A stretch of 64,000 bases of DNA, taken from Flavobacteriaceae bacterium (GTDB taxonomy: Bacteria > Bacteroidota > Bacteroidia > Flavobacteriales > Flavobacteriaceae). How positions within the stretch are numbered: the first letter of the stretch is position 1; every line of letters begins with the position of its first letter. The DNA is taken from contig JADHML010000005.1 in NCBI GenBank assembly GCA_016780065.1, positions 1-64,000 of the forward strand, given 5' to 3'. Below the pieces are notes generated by a model that saw only the letters and a list, made by a program, of their open reading frames with translations, was not told where the DNA came from and made no database searches. Position numbers and translations under genes: made by a program. Positions 47,467 to 56,628 of the stretch are shown here, one piece after another.

Positions 47467-48330
47467 ATGTCTTCCCCAAAAATCATTGAATGTCCAAGAG
47501 ATGCCATGCAGGGGATAAAAACCTTTATTCCAACCTCAAAAAAGGTAAGCTATTTGCAATCACTTTTAGATGTAGGTTTTGACACCTTAGATTTTGGGAG
47601 TTTTGTCTCACCTCGTGCTGTGCCTCAAATGCAAGATACTGAGGCCGTATTGAACGACTTAGATCTATCTAAAACAAACACCCGCTTGCTCGCCATCGTT
47701 GCCAATCTTCGTGGAGCTCAAAAAGCTTGTAGTTTCAAAAAAATTGATTTTTTAGGTTATCCATTTTCTATCTCAGAGAATTTTCAAATGCGAAACACCC
47801 ACAAAACCATTTCGGAATCTCTTATAGTTCTTGAACGTATTTTGGAGTTGACTCGCTTACACAATAAGTCTCTGATAGTGTATCTGTCGATGGGTTTTGG
47901 CAATCCCTATGGTGACCCTTGGAACGTTGATATTGTTGGCTCTTGGACCGAGACACTAGCTAAAATGGGGGTAAAGATTGTTTCGCTTTCGGATACCGTA
48001 GGCACTGCACGTACCGATGACATTTCGTATTTATTTTCAAAACTGATCACCCAATTTCCGGGTCTTGAGTTTGGCGCCCATTTTCATACCCACCCAAAGC
48101 AATGGTTTGAAAAGGTCGACGCTGCTTTTAACGCAGGTTGCCTTCGTTTCGATGGAGCTGTTCAAGGATATGGAGGTTGCCCAATGGCCAAAGATGATCT
48201 TACTGGCAACATGCCCACCGAAAAATTGATCAATTACTTTTCAGAAAAACAACTTTCTACCGGATTAAATCTTGCTCATTTTGAGTCAGCCTACAACAAG
48301 GCTACCCAGGTGTTTTCATCTTACAAATAA
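47467..48330 (+). CDS. Hydroxymethylglutaryl-CoA lyase
   Basis: Splits HMG-CoA into acetoacetate and acetyl-CoA in leucine breakdown. 287 residues, TIM barrel of the HMGL-like family. Motifs: ECPRDAMQGIKTFIPT, LDFGSFVSPRAVPQM, YLSMGFGNPYGDPW, SLSDTVGTA, FGAHFHTHPKQW (metal-binding His pair) and GGCPMAKDDLTGNMPTE (catalytic Cys loop). Homologous metabolic partners such as methylcrotonyl-CoA carboxylase are not adjacent. Confidence 0.92.
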   Translation: MSSPKIIECPRDAMQGIKTFIPTSKKVSYLQSLLDVGFDTLDFGSFVSPRAVPQMQDTEAVLNDLDLSKTNTRLLAIVANLRGAQKACSFKKIDFLGYPFSISENFQMRNTHKTISESLIVLERILELTRLHNKSLIVYLSMGFGNPYGDPWNVDIVGSWTETLAKMGVKIVSLSDTVGTARTDDISYLFSKLITQFPGLEFGAHFHTHPKQWFEKVDAAFNAGCLRFDGAVQGYGGCPMAKDDLTGNMPTEKLINYFSEKQLSTGLNLAHFESAYNKATQVFSSYK

Positions 48331-48357
48331 CTTTATTTAAAATAATTCTAAATAAAC

Positions 48358-48388
48358 TTGTGCTAATGAGGGTTCAAGTGTATATTTG
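48358..48388 (+). promoter_or_regulatory. Bacteroidota-type promoter for the porin operon
   Basis: TTG at 48358-48360, a 20-base spacer and TATATTTG at 48381-48388. It lies 33 bases before the porin ATG and matches the layout at the two tRNA promoters. Confidence 0.82.
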
Positions 48389-48421
48389 CCATTATTTTTA
48401 CTTAATCTAAATAAATTAAAC

Positions 48422-49558
48422 ATGAGGTTCCTTACCTACACTTTTCTTTTCATCTTTACTCAAGTTATGTTTGCCCAACAAGATTTCAATAGCGCCCAAA
48501 CTCAACTAGACAATCTTTCTAATCAGTCATCGGGATTAAGCATAGGGGGTTATGCTGAAATCACTTACAACAATGTCAACGGATCCGAAACAGCTGCTGA
48601 ACTGGATGTGCAGCGTTTGGTCATGTTGTTTGCGTATAAGTTTGACGATCGCACCCAGTTTGTTACCGAAATAGAATACGAACATGTTCAAGAAGTGTTT
48701 GTAGAACAAGCATTTTTAAATTACAGCATTTCTGACGGAGTGAACCTTCGCGGTGGTTTGATGCTGGTGCCAATGGGTATTATAAATGAATATCATGAGC
48801 CTACGACTTTTAACGGAGTAGAACGTCCTAGTCTAGATGGTGAAGTAGTTCCAACCACTTGGAGAGAAATTGGATTTGGTGTTTCTGGGCGTTTGAACAG
48901 TGCCTCAGTTCGTTACCAAGCTTATTTGATGACAGGTTCGGCTTCTCACTTAAACGATGCTTATGTTTTGCGAGGTTCAGATGGACTGCGTAAAGGCCGT
49001 CAAAAGGGTGCTCGTTCTGTAGGGTCTGATGTTAATTTTGCTGCCAAAGTAGAATACTACGGAATTCCAGGATTGAAGTTGGATGCGTCTGCATACTTAG
49101 GAAACACTCAAACGGATCGCCCAGACTTGGATTCTACCCAAGTAGGTTTGAGCATGTTTGGATTGGATTATCGTTACACTCGGGGGCGTTTTTCTTCCAG
49201 AGGACAGTATATAACCAGCACATTGTCTGATACTGAAGAATACAACACAGCTGGGAACAGTGATTTAGGGTCTGCCATGCAAGGTTTTTATGTAGAGGGA
49301 GCTTACAATCTATTGCCTGTAAATAAAAAACAAAAGTTAGATGCTTTTGTCCGTTACGAAAACTTTGACACTCATGCAGATACCGCTGGTTCCTTGGCTG
49401 TAAATGACGCATATCACAGAGATGAATTCACCTATGGTTTTTCATATCATCTAGCCAATGGCGCCGTGTTTAAAGCGGATTATCAGTCCAAAGGAAATGC
49501 CGTTGAAGGTGCTGATCGTGTTGGTCAATTCAACATGGGAATCGGAGTATTCTTTTAA
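48422..49558 (+). CDS. Outer membrane porin, phosphate-selective/OprO-like
   Basis: 378 residues from the ATG at 48422 (MRFLTYTFLFIFTQVMFAQQ, signal peptide); an upstream in-frame start would leave the signal peptide internal. After a short Gln/Asn-rich linker, alternating beta strands follow: SIGGYAEITYNNV, TQFVTEIEYEHVQEV, GVNLRGGLMLVPMG, FSSRGQYITSTLS. The barrel ends GQFNMGIGVFF with a terminal Phe, the outer-membrane insertion signal. About 16 strands by eye. Substrate unknown. Followed by an FMN-binding protein. Confidence 0.85.
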   Translation: MRFLTYTFLFIFTQVMFAQQDFNSAQTQLDNLSNQSSGLSIGGYAEITYNNVNGSETAAELDVQRLVMLFAYKFDDRTQFVTEIEYEHVQEVFVEQAFLNYSISDGVNLRGGLMLVPMGIINEYHEPTTFNGVERPSLDGEVVPTTWREIGFGVSGRLNSASVRYQAYLMTGSASHLNDAYVLRGSDGLRKGRQKGARSVGSDVNFAAKVEYYGIPGLKLDASAYLGNTQTDRPDLDSTQVGLSMFGLDYRYTRGRFSSRGQYITSTLSDTEEYNTAGNSDLGSAMQGFYVEGAYNLLPVNKKQKLDAFVRYENFDTHADTAGSLAVNDAYHRDEFTYGFSYHLANGAVFKADYQSKGNAVEGADRVGQFNMGIGVFF

Positions 49559-49570
49559 TATATTTGCCGC

Positions 49571-50077
49571 GTGATAGGAAAAATACTTGTGCAACTGTTT
49601 TTATGCGTATTCACTACGGTGGTAGTTGGCCAAACACCCAGTCCATCGTTGGTAAAAAAGATGAGCAAAGCAGTTGCACAAAACTTTCCTGAAAGTCAAA
49701 TACAACTCAGGGATGTTTCAGGTGATGTCAACTTTGAATACGGTCAGTTGTTCCAAGTTCTCGGCCAAAATGAATTGCTTCTAGGTTATGCCTTTTTAGG
49801 TAATGCCCCGAGCAAAACAGACACGTTTGATTATTTGGTTGTATTCGACAAAACATTTATCATTAAAAATATTAAGGTATTGGTCTACCGTGAAGATTAC
49901 GGAGGAGAGATTGGCAGTAAAAGATGGTTAAGGCAGTTTACTGGAAAAGACCTGAGTGCCCACTTTGATTATGGTCAAAATATTGCAGCCATTTCAGGAG
50001 CTACCATCTCTGTTCGTTCCATGACTCGAGCCATTAATTCCTTATTGTCTGATATCCTAAAAAGTCCTTTGTACTAA
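49571..50077 (+). CDS. Exported FMN-binding domain protein
   Basis: 168 residues from a GTG at 49571, 12 bases after the porin stop. Signal peptide MIGKILVQLFLCVFTTVVVG. The body follows the FMN_bind domain (RnfG/NqrC-like): DYLVVFDKTFIIKNIKVLVY, GGEIGSKRWLRQFTGKDLS and AAISGATISVRSMTRAI. SGAT is the motif whose Thr is linked covalently to FMN by ApbE. The usual Asp before it is not visible (Ala-Ala-Ile). Cytoplasm-facing or periplasmic electron carrier; partner not seen. The next gene starts inside its stop. Confidence 0.85.
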   Translation: MIGKILVQLFLCVFTTVVVGQTPSPSLVKKMSKAVAQNFPESQIQLRDVSGDVNFEYGQLFQVLGQNELLLGYAFLGNAPSKTDTFDYLVVFDKTFIIKNIKVLVYREDYGGEIGSKRWLRQFTGKDLSAHFDYGQNIAAISGATISVRSMTRAINSLLSDILKSPLY

Positions 50078-50577
50078 TGAAATCCATCTACATAGGAGAT
50101 TTGAGTTACGCACTTCGGTTGATGATCGGCAGTTTTTTAGTGGTCCTTTCAGTTGGTTTTTTTACAGGAATTTCGTTTGTTGGACAAACCGATAGTATGA
50201 CACCCGAAGGCATGGTGGAAAACTATAATGGTAATGCTGATCAAGACGATACCATGGTGATGAAATTTAAAAAGAGCCCTCGTGAAATGCTCACAATTAT
50301 TCACACACATGTATTGAGCTTGTCTTTTATCTTTTTTCTTACAGGTATCCTCCTAGGATTTTCTAAAATCAACAGACGCATCCAGATTTTTTTAATGGTT
50401 GAGCCTTTTGTTTCAATCTTACTCACTTTTGGGGGTATTTACTTGGTTTGGTTGGGTTACGAATGGGTAAAATATATAGTCATTATTTCTGGAATTGCCA
50501 TGACGATTGCCTATATAGCGAGTGTGCTCATTCTTTTTTCGAGACTAAATCTTCACAAAGGGGATACTTCCTCTTAA
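50077..50577 (+). CDS. Four-helix membrane protein coupled to the FMN-binding gene
   Basis: 166 residues with four predicted helices (about 10-32, 72-92, 100-120, 128-152) and a polar loop after the first (about 35-70, Asp/Asn/Lys-rich). TIIHTHVLSLSFIFFLTGIL at helix 2 holds two His two residues apart, a possible heme or metal site (inference). Start ATG at 50077 overlaps the FMN gene stop by one base (TAATG). I do not recognise the family. By position it may pass electrons to or from the FMN protein. Confidence 0.7.
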   Translation: MKSIYIGDLSYALRLMIGSFLVVLSVGFFTGISFVGQTDSMTPEGMVENYNGNADQDDTMVMKFKKSPREMLTIIHTHVLSLSFIFFLTGILLGFSKINRRIQIFLMVEPFVSILLTFGGIYLVWLGYEWVKYIVIISGIAMTIAYIASVLILFSRLNLHKGDTSS

Positions 50578-50582
50578 ATTTG

Positions 50583-50590
50583 TATCTTTG
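50583..50590 (+). promoter_or_regulatory. Possible guaB promoter -7 box
   Basis: TATCTTTG matches TAnnTTTG, 28 bases before the guaB ATG. No TTG at the standard upstream spacing. Confidence 0.45.
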
Positions 50591-50617
50591 CATGCAACTA
50601 ATTTTAAAACGGTTGCC

Positions 50618-52090
50618 ATGTCATCATTGCCTTCAAAAATCAGCTCTTTAGGACTCACTTACGATGACGTCTTGCTCGTCCCGAACTACTCTGAAGTGCT
50701 TCCACGTGACGTAAGTATTAAATCTTATTTTTCTCGAAACATACCATTAAATGTTCCCATTGTTTCTGCAGCCATGGATACGGTAACAGAGAGTCAAATG
50801 GCCATCGCCATGGCACGTGAAGGAGGAATTGGAGTGTTGCACAAAAACATGACCATTACGGCACAAGCCGAAAAAGTGCGCAAAGTAAAGCGTTCGGAGT
50901 CTGGTATGATCATCGATCCAGTTACCTTACCCACAACCGCCTTGGTTGCGGATGCTAAGCAACTTATGAACGAGTATCGAATAGGTGGAATACCAATCGT
51001 TGATGATCATCAAAAACTAATCGGTATTGTTACCAATAGAGATTTGCGTTTTGAAAAAAACGACGCCCGTCCATTGATGGAGGTCATGACGACAGAAAAC
51101 CTTGTTACTGCCAAGGAGGGTATTTCTATGGATGATGCTGAAAGTATTTTACAAGCTCATAAAATTGAAAAACTTCCTGTTATAGACGATAACAACCGCT
51201 TAGTAGGCCTGATAACCTTTAGAGACATTACCAAACTTACGCTCAAACCCAATTCAAACAAAGATCGATATGGGAGGCTAAGAGTTGCAGCTGCTATTGG
51301 TGTAACTGCTGATGCGGTTGATCGTTGCGCTGCATTGGTGCAAGCAGGTGTAGATGCGGTAGTCATTGATACAGCTCACGGACATACAAAAGGGGTTGTT
51401 GAGGTGCTCAAAAAAATTAAATCAAAGTTCAAAAGCTTAGATGTAGTTGTCGGAAACATCGCAACTGCTGAAGCTGCTGCTTTTTTAGCCGAAGCTGGCG
51501 CTGATGGGATTAAAGTTGGGATTGGACCAGGTTCAATATGTACAACTCGCGTTGTAGCCGGGGTTGGATACCCTCAATTATCTGCTATTTTGGAAGTTTC
51601 CAAAGTCCTAAGCAAGCACAACATACCACTAATTGCTGACGGAGGTGTTCGCTATACAGGCGATATTGTTAAAGCGATTGCTGCTGGTGCACAGGCTGTA
51701 ATGTTGGGCTCTATGTTGGCTGGTACAAAAGAATCCCCGGGAGAGACCATCATTTTTGAAGGTCGAAAGTTTAAAACCTATCGTGGAATGGGTTCAGTAG
51801 AAGCCATGAAAAAAGGGAGTAAAGATCGGTATTTCCAAGATGTTGAAGATGATATTAAAAAATTAGTTCCCGAAGGAATTGTAGGTCGTGTTCCTTACAA
51901 AGGGGAGCTTTATGAAAGCATTCACCAGTTTGTGGGGGGGCTTCGTGCAGGTATGGGTTATTGTGGCGCCAGTGACATCCCTGTTTTGCAAAAAAACGCA
52001 AACTTTGTTCAAATTACTTCCTCAGGTATACAAGAAAGTCATCCACACAACGTTGCTATTACTAAAGAGGCACCCAATTATTCTAGATAA
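50618..52090 (+). CDS. guaB: Inosine-5'-monophosphate dehydrogenase
   Basis: Rate-limiting NAD-dependent step from IMP to XMP in guanine nucleotide synthesis. 490 residues from the ATG at 50618 ([20 protein letters not shown]). Catalytic Cys loop [17 protein letters not shown], barrel motifs [12 protein letters not shown] and [18 protein letters not shown], and flap [12 protein letters not shown]. Two CBS domains about 95-205 ([22 protein letters not shown]). Complete. Confidence 0.98.
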   Translation: MSSLPSKISSLGLTYDDVLLVPNYSEVLPRDVSIKSYFSRNIPLNVPIVSAAMDTVTESQMAIAMAREGGIGVLHKNMTITAQAEKVRKVKRSESGMIIDPVTLPTTALVADAKQLMNEYRIGGIPIVDDHQKLIGIVTNRDLRFEKNDARPLMEVMTTENLVTAKEGISMDDAESILQAHKIEKLPVIDDNNRLVGLITFRDITKLTLKPNSNKDRYGRLRVAAAIGVTADAVDRCAALVQAGVDAVVIDTAHGHTKGVVEVLKKIKSKFKSLDVVVGNIATAEAAAFLAEAGADGIKVGIGPGSICTTRVVAGVGYPQLSAILEVSKVLSKHNIPLIADGGVRYTGDIVKAIAAGAQAVMLGSMLAGTKESPGETIIFEGRKFKTYRGMGSVEAMKKGSKDRYFQDVEDDIKKLVPEGIVGRVPYKGELYESIHQFVGGLRAGMGYCGASDIPVLQKNANFVQITSSGIQESHPHNVAITKEAPNYSR

Positions 52091-52093
52091 TTC

Positions 52094-52936
52094 ATGAAAG
52101 GACTGGCACTGTTGACATTTGTTTTTTTATCTACATGTAGCTTCAATGGTGATACATCCGAAGATGTCGTAGCAAGAGTTGGCAATGATTACCTTACAAG
52201 AGCCGAACTTTCTTATCAAATAGGGGCTCAATACTCTTATGCAGACAGCGCATTGATTGCTTCAAATTATATCAATGAATGGGCCAAACAAAAACTATTG
52301 CTTGAGAAGGCTGTTTTTAATTTGTCTGAATCAGAACAGAACACTTTGGACGAATTGGTTCAAGCCTACCGTAGTGATTTGTATATCAAATCGTACATAG
52401 AGAAAGTGGTACAATCACAGATTGACACTCTGTTAACAGACTCTCTCATAGCACAATATTACAACCTTAATAGAGAAAACTTTAAAACAAACAGAGATCT
52501 TGTCAAAGGAAGATATATTAGAGTACGTAAAGAAAACTATAACCTCAGAACCATAAAAAGGAGTTTTAATAGATTCAACAGCTATGATGAATCCTTGTTA
52601 GACTCCATAGCTTTGCAGTTTACCACATATTCTTTAAACGACTCCATGTGGATACAGGCGGACCAATTTTTTGAAAAGATTTTGCCTCTGAAAAATAGTT
52701 CTAAAAAGAATTATTTAAAAAAGAATAAAAACTTTGAATTAGAAGACTCTTTAGAAGTATATTTGGTTGCTGTAAATGAGGTCATCAAGCGAAATGAAAC
52801 CGCACCCTTGTCCTATGTGCGCCCAACGCTCAAACAGATTCTCATTAACAAAAGAAAATTAGAGTTAATGCAACAGTTTGATAAGGCTGTCTTTGAAGAA
52901 GCCGCTCAGAAAAACATTTTTGAAGTCTATGAATAA
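52094..52936 (+). CDS. SurA-N-like periplasmic lipoprotein with a degenerate parvulin region
   Basis: 280 residues. The N-terminus MKGLALLTFVFLSTCSF is a lipoprotein signal (lipobox Cys at about 15). RVGNDYLTRAELSYQIG and NEWAKQKLLLEKAVFNLSES resemble the SurA/PpiD chaperone N-domain. Where an active parvulin domain would follow, the sequence (about 130-225) is degenerate and lacks the usual His/Gly-rich motifs. It overlaps the following active-looking SurA-type gene by 8 bases, so they likely act together in outer membrane protein folding. Function inferred from context. Confidence 0.7.
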   Translation: MKGLALLTFVFLSTCSFNGDTSEDVVARVGNDYLTRAELSYQIGAQYSYADSALIASNYINEWAKQKLLLEKAVFNLSESEQNTLDELVQAYRSDLYIKSYIEKVVQSQIDTLLTDSLIAQYYNLNRENFKTNRDLVKGRYIRVRKENYNLRTIKRSFNRFNSYDESLLDSIALQFTTYSLNDSMWIQADQFFEKILPLKNSSKKNYLKKNKNFELEDSLEVYLVAVNEVIKRNETAPLSYVRPTLKQILINKRKLELMQQFDKAVFEEAAQKNIFEVYE

Positions 52937-54302
52937 AAAAAGATTGATACATATTGTTTTTTTTGCGTTTCTCTTCTGTGGTCCATATCTTATGGGTCAG
53001 GCTGGTGCTAACCAAAGAATCAAAATCGATGGAGTGGCTGCTGTAATTGGGGATTATGTGATTCTAGAATCTGATATTGATAAAGCCTATGTAGATCTTC
53101 AGTCACAGGGAATTCCTATCAAAAACATAGAGCGTTGTAGCCTCTTGGGTAAGTTGATGGAAGACAAACTGTACGCCCACCATGCAGAGCAAGACAGTCT
53201 ACAAGTAAGTGATGCAGAAGTCAACGATTATGTAGGCAGAACAATAGATTATTTCGTTCAAGAACTTGGTAGCATGGAAAAAGTACTTGAGTTCTACAAA
53301 AAACCAAACGAACAAGCCTTTCGAGATGAGTTATTTGACATCAACAAAGTCCAACAACTGTCTCAAAAAATGCAGGCAAAAATTGTTGAGGAAATTGAAA
53401 TCACACCCGACGAGGTACGTCAATTTTTTGACAACATACCAGCAGATGAGCTTCCTGTTTTTGGTGCAGAGTTAGAGATTGCACAGATTGTAATAGAGCC
53501 TATACCCACTTCTGAAGAAGAAGACCGCATCGTTAGGCAGCTCGAAAGCATGCGCAATGATGTGTTAGAAAATGGCTCGAGTTTTTCTTCAAAAGCCATT
53601 CTTTACTCACAAGACCCTGGTTCTAGGTCTCGTGGAGGTCGATACACATTGGACCGTAAAAGACCTATGATGGTCAAAGAATTTAGAGATCAAGCCTACA
53701 GACTCCGTGAAGGTGAAATATCACAACCATTTAAGACCGATTTTGGCTGGCATATTGTGACTGTTGATAAGGTTCGTGGCCAACTCCTCGACGTAAGACA
53801 TGTGTTGTTAGTGCCTGATGTAACCAATGTGGAGCTTGCCAAAGCTAAAAGCGAGCTAGAGTTGATTCGAAAACGCATTCAAGATGGAGAGATTAGTTTT
53901 GATCAAGCCGCAATAGAGTTTTCTGATGATAAGGATACACGTTCTAACGGAGGAGTTCTTATCAACCCAGCGACGGGAGACACTCGGTTTGAGTTGACTA
54001 AATTAGACCCAACCCTATACAACCAAATATTAAAACTTGAAGAGGATCAGATATCTATTCCACTTCTAGATGAAGAACGTTCGGGTAAAAGAAAATACAA
54101 AATCATCAAAGTCACCAACCGTTTTGATCAACATGTAGCGGATTATGCTCAAGACTATGTGAAAATCAAAGACTTGGCTTTAAAAGAAAAACAATTGGAT
54201 GCGATTCAAAAATGGATGGCTGAAAAAATCACAGACACCTATGTCAGTGTCAATAGAGTACATAAAGCATGTGATTTTGCTAATAAATGGATAAAAGAAT
54301 AA
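52929..54302 (+). CDS. SurA-like periplasmic peptidyl-prolyl isomerase/chaperone
   Basis: 457 residues from the ATG at 52929, inside the end of the preceding gene. Signal peptide [20 protein letters not shown]. The SurA N-domain ([19 protein letters not shown], then a helical stretch) is followed by two parvulin domains: the first around [12 protein letters not shown] and [16 protein letters not shown], the second around VRHVLLVPD and [20 protein letters not shown]. Chaperones outer membrane proteins toward the BAM complex in the family. Signal peptide end not certain. Followed by aconitase after 13 bases. Confidence 0.9.
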   Translation: MNKKRLIHIVFFAFLFCGPYLMGQAGANQRIKIDGVAAVIGDYVILESDIDKAYVDLQSQGIPIKNIERCSLLGKLMEDKLYAHHAEQDSLQVSDAEVNDYVGRTIDYFVQELGSMEKVLEFYKKPNEQAFRDELFDINKVQQLSQKMQAKIVEEIEITPDEVRQFFDNIPADELPVFGAELEIAQIVIEPIPTSEEEDRIVRQLESMRNDVLENGSSFSSKAILYSQDPGSRSRGGRYTLDRKRPMMVKEFRDQAYRLREGEISQPFKTDFGWHIVTVDKVRGQLLDVRHVLLVPDVTNVELAKAKSELELIRKRIQDGEISFDQAAIEFSDDKDTRSNGGVLINPATGDTRFELTKLDPTLYNQILKLEEDQISIPLLDEERSGKRKYKIIKVTNRFDQHVADYAQDYVKIKDLALKEKQLDAIQKWMAEKITDTYVSVNRVHKACDFANKWIKE

Positions 54303-54315
54303 TTTAAGTTTGAAC

Positions 54316-56577
54316 ATGATTTTTAATTTTGACATGATAAAAGAGGTGTATGCACAACTATCAGAGAAAGTTGATGCAGCACGAAAGCTCACTAACAAAC
54401 CTCTAACTCTCTCAGAAAAAATTCTTTATGCCCACTTATGGGACAATGCAGACAAAGCTTTTACAAGGGGAGAGGACTATGTAGATTTTGCTCCTGACCG
54501 CATTGCTTGTCAAGACGCGACGGCTCAAATGGCGTTGTTGCAGTTTATGCAAGCAGGAAAGTCAAAGGTAGCCGTACCTACAACAGTGCATTGCGACCAC
54601 TTGATTCAGGCCAAAGTTGGTGCTGACAAGGATTTACAGTCAGCCTTAAACAGCAGCAACGAGGTTTTTAATTTTCTTGAATCTGTATCAAACAAGTATG
54701 GCATAGGTTTTTGGAAGCCTGGAGCTGGAATTATTCATCAAGTTGTATTAGAAAACTACGCATTTCCAGGGGGTATGATGATCGGAACGGACTCGCATAC
54801 AGTAAATGCTGGAGGTCTTGGTATGCTCGCCATCGGAGTTGGGGGAGCAGATGCAGTTGATGTCATGGCTGGTATGCCTTGGGAGCTTAAGTTTCCAAAG
54901 CTTATTGGCGTAAAACTTACAGGTAAATTGTCTGGTTGGACTGCGCCCAAAGATGTTATCCTTAAAGTAGCAGGTTTGTTAACTGTTAAGGGTGGAACAG
55001 GGGCTATTGTTGAATATTTCGGAGAAGGCGCACAAAACCTGTCATGTACTGGAAAAGGAACCATTTGTAACATGGGTGCCGAGGTTGGTGCCACTACATC
55101 GACGTTTGGTTACGACGCTGCTATGGAACGTTATTTACGTGCCACAGGCAGAGATGCTGTAGCCGATGCTGCTAACGAAGTCAAAGAACACCTAACGGGT
55201 GACCCTGAGGTCTATGAAAACCCTGAGCAATATTTTGATCAGGTAATAGAGATTGACCTTTCAGAACTAAAACCACATCTCAACGGTCCGTTCTCACCAG
55301 ATATCGCAACGCCTGTACAACTTATGAGTGACAAAGCTGCTGAAAATGATTGGCCTTTGAAAGTAGAGTGGGGACTTATAGGATCATGTACGAACTCTTC
55401 CTATGAAGACCTGTCTCGTGCGGCATCGATTGCGCAACAAGCCGTAGACAAAAATCTTAAAACCAAAGCTGATTTTGGAATCAATCCTGGCTCTGAGCAA
55501 GTTAGATATACCGCTGAGCGCGACGGGCTGTTATCTATTTTTGAGTCTTTAGATGCTAAGATTTTCACCAATGCCTGTGGGCCATGTATAGGTCAGTGGG
55601 ATCGTGAAGGAGCGGATAAGCAAGAAAAAAACACCATTGTGCATTCTTTTAATAGAAACTTTGCTAAGCGTGCTGATGGCAATCCGAATACGCATGCTTT
55701 TGTGGCTTCGCCCGAAATGGTGGCTGCAGTGGCAATCGCAGGTCGTTTAGATTTTAACCCTATGACCGACAAGTTGATCAATGAAGCAGGCCAAGAAGTA
55801 ATGCTTGACGAGCCAACCGGATGGGAGCTCCCTCCAAAAGGTTTTGATGTCAAGGATAACGGATATTTAGCACCTCTTTCAGACGGCAGTGGAGTAGAGG
55901 TCAAAGTAAGCCCTTCTTCGGAACGTTTAGAGCTTTTAACGCCCTTTTTGCCTTGGGATGGTCAAAACATAATGTCTGCAAAGTTGCTTATCAAAGCGCA
56001 TGGAAAATGTACTACAGACCACATCTCCATGGCGGGTCCTTGGTTGAGATATCGTGGTCATTTGGACAATATTTCTAACAACTGTTTGATCGGAGCGGTC
56101 AATGCATTTAATCAAAAAACAAACTTTGTCAAAAACCAGATGGATGGTCAATATGGTGGAGTTCCTGACACCCAACGCCAATACAAAGCCGCAGGTATTC
56201 CGACGGTTGTTGTAGGTGATCACAACTATGGTGAAGGTTCATCCAGAGAACATGCAGCAATGGAGCCACGTCATTTAGGTGTTAAGGTGGTTTTGGTGAA
56301 GTCTTTTGCCCGTATTCACGAGACCAACCTTAAAAAACAAGGGATGTTAGGTCTAACTTTTGCCAATGAGAATGATTATGATCTCATTCAGGAGGATGAT
56401 ACGTTCAATTTTGTTGACCTAGTCAACTTTGCTCCTGGCAAACCCTTAACTATTGAATTGGTGCACGGCGATGGATCTATTGACCAGATTACAGCCAACC
56501 ATTCTTACAATACAGCACAAATTGAATGGTACAAAGCAGGTTCTGCGTTGAACCTGATCAAAGAGCAAAACGCTTAG
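54316..56577 (+). CDS. Aconitate hydratase
   Basis: Isomerises citrate to isocitrate in the citric acid cycle. 753 residues from the ATG at 54316, of the mitochondrial-type length. Iron-sulphur cluster cysteines in [13 protein letters not shown] and [14 protein letters not shown]. Substrate motifs [20 protein letters not shown] (a catalytic His and Asp), [20 protein letters not shown] and [15 protein letters not shown] are all intact. It belongs with mdh of this window in the same pathway, though the genes are 36 kb apart. Confidence 0.97.
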   Translation: MIFNFDMIKEVYAQLSEKVDAARKLTNKPLTLSEKILYAHLWDNADKAFTRGEDYVDFAPDRIACQDATAQMALLQFMQAGKSKVAVPTTVHCDHLIQAKVGADKDLQSALNSSNEVFNFLESVSNKYGIGFWKPGAGIIHQVVLENYAFPGGMMIGTDSHTVNAGGLGMLAIGVGGADAVDVMAGMPWELKFPKLIGVKLTGKLSGWTAPKDVILKVAGLLTVKGGTGAIVEYFGEGAQNLSCTGKGTICNMGAEVGATTSTFGYDAAMERYLRATGRDAVADAANEVKEHLTGDPEVYENPEQYFDQVIEIDLSELKPHLNGPFSPDIATPVQLMSDKAAENDWPLKVEWGLIGSCTNSSYEDLSRAASIAQQAVDKNLKTKADFGINPGSEQVRYTAERDGLLSIFESLDAKIFTNACGPCIGQWDREGADKQEKNTIVHSFNRNFAKRADGNPNTHAFVASPEMVAAVAIAGRLDFNPMTDKLINEAGQEVMLDEPTGWELPPKGFDVKDNGYLAPLSDGSGVEVKVSPSSERLELLTPFLPWDGQNIMSAKLLIKAHGKCTTDHISMAGPWLRYRGHLDNISNNCLIGAVNAFNQKTNFVKNQMDGQYGGVPDTQRQYKAAGIPTVVVGDHNYGEGSSREHAAMEPRHLGVKVVLVKSFARIHETNLKKQGMLGLTFANENDYDLIQEDDTFNFVDLVNFAPGKPLTIELVHGDGSIDQITANHSYNTAQIEWYKAGSALNLIKEQNA

Positions 56578-56628
56578 AAACAATAGGAAAATACCCTTTT
56601 ATACGCTAATTTTGAAAAAAAATTAGCT

